A stretch of 6,115 nt of DNA. Origin: Thermoplasmata archaeon (GTDB lineage: Archaea > Thermoplasmatota > Thermoplasmata > Thermoplasmatales > Thermoplasmataceae). The notes under the pieces are model-generated. The model had not been told where the DNA came from. It made no database searches and worked only from the letters and a program-made list of their open reading frames with translations. Below, in pieces: positions 1 to 4,830 of the stretch (its first letter is position 1; every line of letters starts with the position of its first letter). The stretch is from assembly GCA_021827885.1 (NCBI GenBank), contig JAKAUD010000016.1:1-6115 (forward strand), read 5' to 3'. A program made the translations under genes and the position numbers.

Positions 1-390
1 CTTGTTGCGGACCGGATTGCAGAATTTGCAGATTTCTTCTCGTTTGGAACCAATGACCTCACGCAACTTACATTTGGATACAGCAGGGATGACGCCGAGG
101 GGAAATTCATAAATAAATATCTCGAGAATGGAATACTCACATCTGATCCATTCAGGTCGATTGACAGGGAAGGCGTCGGAGAACTGATGCGAATCGGCGT
201 GGAAAAAGGGAAGAAAGCAAGAAAGGATCTCGAGGTCGGAATTTGCGGTGAACAGGGCGGAGATCCTGAAACCATCTATTTCTGCCATGAGATTGGACTG
301 GATTATGTTTCTTCGTCTCCATTCAGGATACCCATAGCAAGGCTCTGTGCAGCACGGGCTAAACTTGTGGAGGAATCAGCTAGGACATGA
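1..390 (+). CDS. ppdK: Pyruvate, phosphate dikinase, C-terminal part (5' end outside window)
   Basis: Frame 1 is open from the first base to the TGA at 388-390 and gives 129 residues. Residues 12-31 carry the signature of the PEP/pyruvate-binding TIM-barrel domain ([11 protein letters not shown], then FGYSRDD). Residues 80-88 (GICGEQGGD) hold the active-site cysteine, here Cys82, followed near residues 101-113 by the conserved DYVS-SPFR-PIAR block that ends the family. The enzyme interconverts pyruvate, ATP and phosphate with PEP, AMP and pyrophosphate in the cytosol. In archaea it serves glycolysis or gluconeogenesis. The N-terminal ATP-grasp and central phosphohistidine domains lie upstream of the window. 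The ATG at 187 is an internal methionine, since homology extends well before it. The C-terminus looks complete and undamaged, so the accessory DNA starts downstream of an intact housekeeping gene. Recognition is by conserved motifs and is very secure. Confidence 0.96.
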   Translation, partial: LVADRIAEFADFFSFGTNDLTQLTFGYSRDDAEGKFINKYLENGILTSDPFRSIDREGVGELMRIGVEKGKKARKDLEVGICGEQGGDPETIYFCHEIGLDYVSSSPFRIPIARLCAARAKLVEESART

Positions 391-400
391 ACTTTTAATT

Positions 401-466
401 TCTGATCGATTCACATTTCTGAAGAGATTTCTTTTATCTGATAGCTATTTTATATCTGGTCGATTC
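401..466. repeat. Short direct repeat pair downstream of ppdK
   Basis: TCTGATCGATTC (401-412) recurs as TCTGGTCGATTC (455-466), 11 of 12 bases identical, 54 bases apart. Both lie in the AT-rich gap between the ppdK stop and the IS left end. The gap also contains T-rich runs (for example 428-436) of the kind that end archaeal transcripts. No gene is convincing in 391-520. The pair may be chance or a remnant of a duplication; no function is claimed. Confidence 0.3.
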
Positions 467-520
467 GCGCTCACATGTAAACAATAAATACTGTTATCTA
501 TGTGTTGTTTGAAAGATTAT

Positions 521-539
521 ATGAGGTTTTCCCAAAACC
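521..539 (+). repeat. Left terminal inverted repeat of the IS
   Basis: ATGAGGTTTTCCCAAAACC matches the inverted right end (1627-1645) at 17 of 19 positions. It lies distal to the transposase stop codon. The exact outer base is uncertain because no target duplication marks it. Confidence 0.75.
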
Positions 540-653
540 ATCCAATTTTCAATGATTCATCAGAATGATTGTGAAATTTGGGCAAAATAGCTTCAAACTC
601 ACTCTTATTGTGGCAATTTTAGACACATTCTTACTGTTTTTTTCCTGAATGTC

Positions 654-669
654 GATAGCTTACGCTATC
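654..669. repeat. Perfect hairpin overlapping the transposase stop codon
   Basis: GATAGC (654-659), TTAC, GCTATC (664-669) is a perfect 6-bp inverted repeat with a 4-base loop. In the minus-strand transcript the loop is GUAA, a GNRA-type tetraloop, and it contains part of the transposase stop region. It could stabilise the mRNA 3' end or shield the element from readthrough. No U-run follows it on the minus strand, so it is not a classical terminator. Confidence 0.45.
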
Positions 670-1586
670 CTGTCAAGGAATCTTGCCCTTACTAAGTTGT
701 AACATATTGCTGTGAAGTATGTCTTCACTCTTACTCTTTGTACAGTTGTTACCATTACATGGCCAAAGTGGAACATCCTCTTGAAGAATGCATATGGATG
801 TTCCACCATGGATCTGATCTTAGATATTCTTATATTTCTACGTATGCTCTTGACCGGCAGTGCATGTCCCCTTACGGATCGATCCATTGTACCATTTATT
901 CCCCTGCATTCGGATCCAAAATATCCCTTGTCCCTGTAACATATGATTCCTGGAATGCTCAGATCTATCTGAGAATCATGCACATTGGCAGGTGTTACTG
1001 AAAGCTTCTCGATTATCTTTATCTCATTGACAAGTGTATGTGCCTTGTAGCCGAAGTGGTGTTCATTATTCTTTGTTGCTGATGCACCATCCTTAGATCT
1101 TCGAGTGTTTGCATCGTCTCCTCTTGGCTTCGAATATTCTCCCTCATCCTCTTCTATGAATGAAGCATCCTGCATGGTACCTTTCTTGATGCGGATTCTC
1201 TTAGACATTATCTGATCCCGTATATCATTGAATACAATACGATCCTTTCCTGTTTTCGATAATCTCTCACGGAAATACCATATTGTGTTACGATCCGGCA
1301 ACTTCTCAGGATATCCGAGAAACTTCATGAATGATATCCTGTCCCTGATATCTCTCTCTATCTGCGGATCTGAGAGAGAATACCACTGCTGCAGTAAGAG
1401 TATTTTAACCATTATAATGGGATCATAATTTTTTCTTCCACCTTTCTCTGTGTCATTCTCATATAGATCTGACAGCATTGGCCTTATCCTTTAGAAATCA
1501 ATTAGATCTGAGATGCAGGTTAATGGATCGCCAAGTGCTTCAATCTCCCTGTAGAGCTCAGATAATCCAGTATGGTAAAGATTCAT
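660..1586 (-). pseudogene. IS5-family-like DDE transposase with an in-frame nonsense codon
   Basis: The natural reading frame begins at the ATG at 1586 (MNLYHTGLSELYREIEALGD...) and runs 308 residues to the TAA at 660-662, but codon 32 is TAA (1491-1493). The sequence either side reads as one protein: ISDLIDF, stop, RIRPMLSDLY. A sense codon, possibly Glu, has therefore probably become a stop. Downstream, an ATG at 1478 opens 272 residues. In that numbering there is a DUF772-like N-terminal helical region (about 15-75) and a DDE catalytic core. The core has Asp104 in TMQDASFIE, Asp183 in YRDKGYFG, and the IS4/IS5 signature R222-(3)-E226-(6)-K233 in RSMVEHPYAFFKR. The catalytic triad is intact and no frameshift is seen, so decay is recent. 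An N-terminally shortened protein might still be made from 1478. The enzyme would cut and rejoin DNA at the element's inverted repeats. Confidence 0.85.
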
Positions 1587-1626
1587 GAATATTGATCATG
1601 AAGTCATGAAAAAGGTTTTCGGTGGG

Positions 1627-1645
1627 GGTTTTTGGAAATCCTCAT
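1627..1645 (-). repeat. Right terminal inverted repeat of the IS
   Basis: Read on the minus strand from 1645 this is ATGAGGATTTCCAAAAACC, the partner of 521-539. It lies upstream of the transposase gene. The base run CTCATGAG at 1641-1648 is itself palindromic, which blurs the outer boundary. Confidence 0.75.
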
Positions 1646-1647
1646 GA

Positions 1648-1835
1648 GAATACAGTCAAGCGGTTGTTTACCTAAAAGCGGCTTTTTGGCAAAATTTGGG
1701 TGCAAGTGAGCGACTTTAGGCGCAAAGCCGCAAATCTGGAAAAAGTAAAAAAACTGCAAGCCTTATTCCAGAATGCAGACTTCGATCCTCCGATATACAA
1801 TATCTGGAGTTATGGGAAACTAATAAATGAACCTT
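1648..1835 (+). pseudogene. Fragment of a DNA methyltransferase-like gene (ParB-like/methylase linker), frameshifted and truncated at both ends
   Basis: Two adjacent plus-strand frames join into one sensible protein. Frame one (1648-1716) reads EYSQAVVYLKAAFWQNLGAS then ERL and stops at 1717. The frame shifted by one (from 1718) reads RRKAANLEKVKKLQALFQNA, then DFDPPIYNIWSYGK. Dropping one T near 1715-1717 fuses them as ...GASERL-RRKAANLEK... The block with FDPPIYNIW resembles, from memory, the start of the methylase domain in archaeal adenine/cytosine-N4 DNA methyltransferases that follow a ParB-like domain (xDPPxYNVWNF). The SAM-binding FxGxG region and the rest of the catalytic domain are absent. 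After about 1832 the frame continues to a TAA at 1900 but no longer looks like the family. The left edge coincides with the IS end. The GTG at 1700 would give a 66-residue ORF, but I treat it as debris. Family assignment is moderate at best. Confidence 0.42.
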
Positions 1836-1901
1836 ATAAGCCTGTAATCATCTATCGAAAAACACACAAAACGTCTAAATGCTTTCAACTGATCTGTTAA
1901 G

Positions 1902-3137
1902 ATGGACAAGAAAGATATAATTAGCTTAACTCGTTGGGCCTATACGGGGCTTGGCCTTAAAGACTTTTATGAAATATTTAATGTTCCGTACCCTAATTAC
2001 GAGGAAGTGCCAAAATCAATTAGGTACTTATCTGAGCTTTTGGATAACTATTCTGCGTATATGCAGTTCGTTTCCATGACTAGGACAACGAGAAAGAGGG
2101 ATTATTATTTCAGTCTTTTGCTTGACGATATTTTTGGAGAATTAGCAATTTCAATAAAATTAGCTGGCGAAGGCTACATCAAATATTCTCTAAGGGGAAT
2201 CAGGTCTGTGCTGGATCTACTCTTCGCTGGGTTGTTTACTGTTTCTTCATTTCTGCCAGGAAGTGCAGAAAGCGAAGATAATACCAATCCTATGGCTGAA
2301 GCTTTTTTCTCTGGGTATTGGGATAAAATGAAACCTTTGGACTCTGATATGATGGTTCTATCAACGTTGATGTTTGGTGAAGAGGGAAAAGGGAAATCAG
2401 CAACAAATAGTTTGAAAGAGCTGACGGAAGATTTCTTTGAACAAACAATCAATAAGTTTAATTTTGATCTGTCTAAGTTAAATAATAAAACAATTCAGAA
2501 ATTGAAAATATCGTTGAATCAATCACTAAAGAAGTATTTTATGGATATATTGAAAAGCGATAAAGAATGGGGTCAAATCACAAAAGAAACACTTGGCAAG
2601 ACAGATTACTTTTACTGGATATTGATGGATAATCCTGATTTCGCCCTTAGATCCTGCCTCAAACATGAAGGCAAACTATTGGAGGATTTAAAAAACAAGT
2701 TGGAAATTCAAGTCGATTTGGCTGAGGATATAAAACAAGAACTCATGCGCTTAACTTTCAGCAGTCCAGAATTTGAGGAGAATGAAAATATTCCTCTATG
2801 TAATTATTGCGAAAATAAGGCCACCATTTTTGGGATTTACTCAAGACCAGATACCAGACTGATGTCCAAGTTAATCAAGCTTCAACTGTCTAAGGTAGAG
2901 CTAGATCATATTAATTCGTGTTTAAAGGATTCTTTCGATTACACGGATAAAAAAGTTCCTGGATACTTTGGCGATGTAATTTATTCAGAGCTTTACACAA
3001 AACTCAACAATTATGTCCATTCAAACATAGCTAAAGAGCCGAATATATCGGAATGGTTTTCCGATTTCGTTGTACCGACTTTCATAGTTTTGCAATGCAT
3101 ACTTAGCCGGCCTCTATGGACGGGTGAATCGGCATAG
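1902..3137 (+). CDS. Hypothetical 411-residue helical protein; possible HEPN-like/DUF5677-like fold
   Basis: This is a long intact ORF from ATG at 1902 to TAG at 3135-3137. I do not recognise the family. It is rich in Lys, Glu, Leu and Asn and appears mostly alpha-helical. A hydrophobic stretch at about 98-117 (LRGIRSVLDLLFAGLFTVSS) is more likely a buried helix than a membrane anchor, and there is no signal peptide. Residues 171-285 are charged and helical, possibly coiled-coil in part. A single CNYC pair (300-303) could bind metal or be redox-active, but no second pair is evident. The C-terminal region has YSELYTKLNNYVHS (361-374). An early R-x2-R-x3-D helix (Arg98/Arg101/Asp105) followed late by LNxYVH (His373) recalls the layout of DUF5677-like and some HEPN-like proteins; that link is inference from pattern only. 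No clear Shine-Dalgarno precedes the ATG. CTTATAAG at 1833-1840 is a possible TATA box. It stands alone between gene debris and a convergent gene, a typical accessory-gene setting. Confidence 0.8.
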   Translation: MDKKDIISLTRWAYTGLGLKDFYEIFNVPYPNYEEVPKSIRYLSELLDNYSAYMQFVSMTRTTRKRDYYFSLLLDDIFGELAISIKLAGEGYIKYSLRGIRSVLDLLFAGLFTVSSFLPGSAESEDNTNPMAEAFFSGYWDKMKPLDSDMMVLSTLMFGEEGKGKSATNSLKELTEDFFEQTINKFNFDLSKLNNKTIQKLKISLNQSLKKYFMDILKSDKEWGQITKETLGKTDYFYWILMDNPDFALRSCLKHEGKLLEDLKNKLEIQVDLAEDIKQELMRLTFSSPEFEENENIPLCNYCENKATIFGIYSRPDTRLMSKLIKLQLSKVELDHINSCLKDSFDYTDKKVPGYFGDVIYSELYTKLNNYVHSNIAKEPNISEWFSDFVVPTFIVLQCILSRPLWTGESA

Positions 3138-3148
3138 GGAATGGATCA

Positions 3149-3167
3149 GAGGTTTACCTATAACCTC
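3149..3167 (+). repeat. Small inverted repeat between convergent genes
   Basis: GAGGTT (3149-3154), a 7-base loop, then AACCTC (3162-3167), starting 12 bases after the stop codon at 3137. A 6-bp stem in this position could help end or protect the plus-strand mRNA. It lacks a following long T-run, so a terminator role is uncertain. Confidence 0.35.
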
Positions 3168-3206
3168 CCGTTTCCGATGTAATAACAAATTTCTACTAAT
3201 AGGCGT

Positions 3207-3211
3207 AAAAA
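3207..3211 (-). terminator. Possible oligo-T terminator of the 3254-3970 gene
   Basis: On the minus strand, TTTTT within GTGCTTTTTACG lies about 45 bases past the TGA at 3254-3256. Archaeal RNA polymerase often stops at short U-runs without a hairpin. This is the only T5 run on that strand in the gap, but such runs are common in AT-rich DNA. Confidence 0.25.
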
Positions 3212-3253
3212 GCACTCCTGCGACCTCTCTGCCTGCAAATAGGTTGGATTCTG

Positions 3254-3970
3254 TCATAACCTTATACAATCACTTGTTCGCAGTTTGAATGAGACCTTTG
3301 CATTTCTTGTTTTTGTAAGCCTGTTATATTCATCAATGATTTTTGCTTCTGTCTTTTTGTAGAAACGCTTTTCATTTGCCTTTGAGAGTTTTTTCAAAAG
3401 TGCGTTCAGTGAAGATATTGTAGTATCATTTAACACGTTTTTAGAAAACTTATTCATTTCTTTTATAAATTCTACATACATCTGGGAACCTTTAATGTCT
3501 CCCTTTCCTTTTTCCTTTAAACGTTCCGTAAAAACTCCTATTATTTTTTCATCCCACATTACAAACGTTTTAGGACGAAGTAAGTGGAGAGTCTTGGTCC
3601 TAGCAGTAGGACCAAATCCAGGTATGCTTGGGGAAGAAAATCCCTCAAAGAGTCTTTTTACTGTTTCAGATGTAACATCATGTAGACTAACATAATACAA
3701 AGAATCAAGTTCTTTAGCATTCTTTTTAATTCTTACAGTTAACTCTTTATCACTTTTGTTAGGCACACCCTGTGTATGCCATTTGTGAAGAAAGTCTATT
3801 ATAATCTTCCCTGGTTTTGGATCTCCTTCTTGAATTTTTTGCTCAAAAGGTCTATATTTATCGAGATCATCCATAGCCCTTGCATAATCTCCATCGTAAC
3901 CTGAAGCCAAGGTATCCAACAAACTTGCCCATTCTATATCCTTCAAAATCGGATTTTCCATCATAGTCAT
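3254..3970 (-). CDS. Hypothetical 238-residue protein with a motif block like HhH-GPD/DUF6308-type proteins
   Basis: Intact ORF from ATG at 3970; alternative ATGs follow at codons 3 and 4. The first ATG is favoured because a TATA-like box sits at the leaderless distance upstream. There is no signal peptide or membrane segment, so a soluble cytosolic protein is expected. The striking part is residues 119-145: FGPTARTKTLHLLRP followed by KTFVMWDEKIIG. A G-x-x-x-A-x-x-K-x-L-H-x-L-x-P...(M/I)WD pattern is shared, from memory, with small proteins such as DUF6308. It is laid out like the helix-hairpin-helix glycine turn plus the aspartate-bearing helix of HhH-GPD DNA glycosylases, in which case Asp140 would be the catalytic-position residue. 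The N-terminal 100 residues and the Lys-rich C-terminal 70 are helical and not recognised. A DNA-repair or DNA-binding role is inference only. The gene converges with the 411-residue gene and appears to be monocistronic. Confidence 0.78.
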   Translation of the reverse strand: MTMMENPILKDIEWASLLDTLASGYDGDYARAMDDLDKYRPFEQKIQEGDPKPGKIIIDFLHKWHTQGVPNKSDKELTVRIKKNAKELDSLYYVSLHDVTSETVKRLFEGFSSPSIPGFGPTARTKTLHLLRPKTFVMWDEKIIGVFTERLKEKGKGDIKGSQMYVEFIKEMNKFSKNVLNDTTISSLNALLKKLSKANEKRFYKKTEAKIIDEYNRLTKTRNAKVSFKLRTSDCIRL

Positions 3971-3991
3971 ATAGTCTTAATGTTCAGGGTC

Positions 3992-4008
3992 AATTAAATC
4001 TATCCTTT
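3992..4008 (-). promoter_or_regulatory. Archaeal BRE/TATA promoter for the 3254-3970 gene
   Basis: The minus strand reads AAAGGATAGATTTAATT: a purine-rich BRE-like stretch followed by TTTAATT at about -28 to -22 relative to the ATG at 3970. That is the spacing expected if transcription starts at or next to the start codon, giving a leaderless mRNA as is common in Thermoplasmatales and other archaea. It also supports 3970 as the start. Confidence 0.45.
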
Positions 4009-4020
4009 ACGCAATAGCGA

Positions 4021-4260
4021 TCATAGACCATCAGGACCCTTGTCATGAGTCAAAAAAGCTTTGCTCATTATTTCACCTTTGAGTATCATCTCTGTCCCTT
4101 TTTCAACGAGTTCATTCTTTCTTTCCCTTGTCATACCATAGATCATGAAAGGTTTCCTGAGCTTTGCGAATTCACGTTCAATACCTGATGAACCGAAAAT
4201 AACTCTTCCTGTCAGCGCCCTTTCCCTTGGATATGAATTTCTTTGACATACCTCAACTCC
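4021..4260 (-). pseudogene. 79-codon coding remnant without a 5' end; resembles the C-terminal part of a UDP-GlcNAc 2-epimerase/GT-B-like protein
   Basis: The minus strand is open from just after a TGA at 4261-4263 to a TGA at 4021-4023. It begins GVEVCQRNSYPRERALTGRV, continues IFGSSGIEREFAKLRKPFM, then IYGMTRERKNELVEKGTEMI, and ends SKAFLTHDKGPDGL. No good start codon exists near the beginning; the first ATG would leave only 41 residues. The composition is protein-like, so I treat it as the 3' remnant of a lost gene. The order SSG-I-x-x-E-x-x-x-L-x-K-P, then TRER, then EKG resembles the SGG-(I/V)-Q-E-E...L..P...TER-P-E...E-A-G block of WecB-type UDP-GlcNAc 2-epimerases, and also DUF354-like proteins. 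A DDE transposase tail (IERxFxxL) is an alternative. Another frame just upstream (NPVLESTEIYTVLTVLLMRS, ending about 4257) may be part of the same broken gene. The identity is unsettled. Confidence 0.35.
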
Positions 4261-4327
4261 TCATAAGAAGAACGGTTAGGACAGTATATATTTCGGTTGA
4301 TTCAAGAACTGGGTTCGATATCCATAA

Positions 4328-4828
4328 CTAATTTGGATTCGACATTAAGAATTCCTGAGTGATAGTAATGGTACCCGAACTATTTGCGGCGGGTACAAAA
4401 ATTAATTGATAACCAAGTTCGATCGGAGCAAGAGTAATGTTGACCACGCCTGATGTTGCAATGGTCGAATTAAGGAGTATGGAATATCTATATGTATGAT
4501 TCTTCACTTGTGAAGTCGGTATAATGAGCAATCTCAAACTTGCAGTCGAACTCCATTTTCCCGTAACATGAACAACATGAGTCGAATTGATAGGTGGTGG
4601 GCCGAACCAAACTGGTCCAACATCTAAACTGGAAGGAAGACCCCCCGCTGCCCCCACCTCACAATAAGGGATTTTCGTGCCATTGTAATATAATATATTT
4701 GGATTTGGGGGCGTTTTAAAAAGTCCCGCACTGGATGCTGCAGTGTAACCATACATTCCCACTACAATAGCCACGACCACAATTACTGCCAAAATTTTAA
4801 ATCTTTTAGTCAACAAGTCAATCACCAA
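4328..4828 (-). CDS. Membrane-anchored or secreted N-glycosylated surface protein, 166 residues
   Basis: The reading frame starts with TTG at 4828, or the GTG one codon later, two bases after the stop codon of the upstream gene, so translation is probably coupled. A short basic N-terminus (LLTKRFK) precedes one strongly hydrophobic helix at about 12-31, a signal anchor or uncleaved signal peptide. The remaining 135 residues would face outside and are rich in Ser, Thr, Pro, Val and Ile, suggesting a beta-sandwich. Six N-x-S/T sequons are visible (Asn49, 81, 110, 120, 130, 149), fitting heavy archaeal N-glycosylation. There is a single Cys (56) and no catalytic motif. I do not recognise the family. 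It most likely acts at the cell envelope with the larger secreted protein encoded just upstream. The TAG at 4328-4330 ends it, and the remnant at 4021-4260 follows. Confidence 0.78.
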   Translation of the reverse strand: MVIDLLTKRFKILAVIVVVAIVVGMYGYTAASSAGLFKTPPNPNILYYNGTKIPYCEVGAAGGLPSSLDVGPVWFGPPPINSTHVVHVTGKWSSTASLRLLIIPTSQVKNHTYRYSILLNSTIATSGVVNITLAPIELGYQLIFVPAANSSGTITITQEFLMSNPN

Positions 4829-4830
4829 GA

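Larger units (their letters stand above)
521..1645 (-). mobile_element. IS5-family-like insertion sequence, about 1125 bp
   Basis: The ends form imperfect terminal inverted repeats. The left end reads ATGAGGTTTTCCCAAAACC from 521; the right end, read inward on the minus strand from 1645, is ATGAGGATTTCCAAAAACC. That is 17 of 19 identical, with further weak C-rich similarity inward. The element holds one transposase gene on the minus strand, with about 60 bases from the right end to its original start and about 140 non-coding bases after its stop. No exact target-site duplication is visible: the flanks are GATTAT before 521 and GAGAAT after 1645. Length, single-gene layout and transposase type fit the IS5 family. 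The outer boundaries could be a few bases off. Confidence 0.8.

Noticed and set aside
712..1001. Two overlapping plus-strand ORFs opposite the transposase
   Set aside because: They are antisense shadows of the DDE transposase, with no recognisable protein features.
1228..1428. Plus-strand ORF of 66 codons
   Set aside because: Antisense shadow of the transposase N-terminal half.
1674..1686. Palindrome AAAAGC-G-GCTTTT followed by T, as a possible terminator
   Set aside because: The loop is a single base, and the sequence falls inside the protein-like frame of the methylase remnant, so coding origin explains it better.
2174..2452. Minus-strand ORF of 92 codons
   Set aside because: Lies wholly antisense to the intact 411-residue gene; its Ser/Pro-rich product is typical of a shadow frame.
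3495..3695. Plus-strand ORF of 66 codons
   Set aside because: Antisense to the 238-residue gene, which has a promoter and a coherent motif block.
4318..4345. Apparent repetition of TCGAA-CCA around the end of the 166-residue gene
   Set aside because: Only a handful of matching bases with mismatches; too short to claim a duplication.
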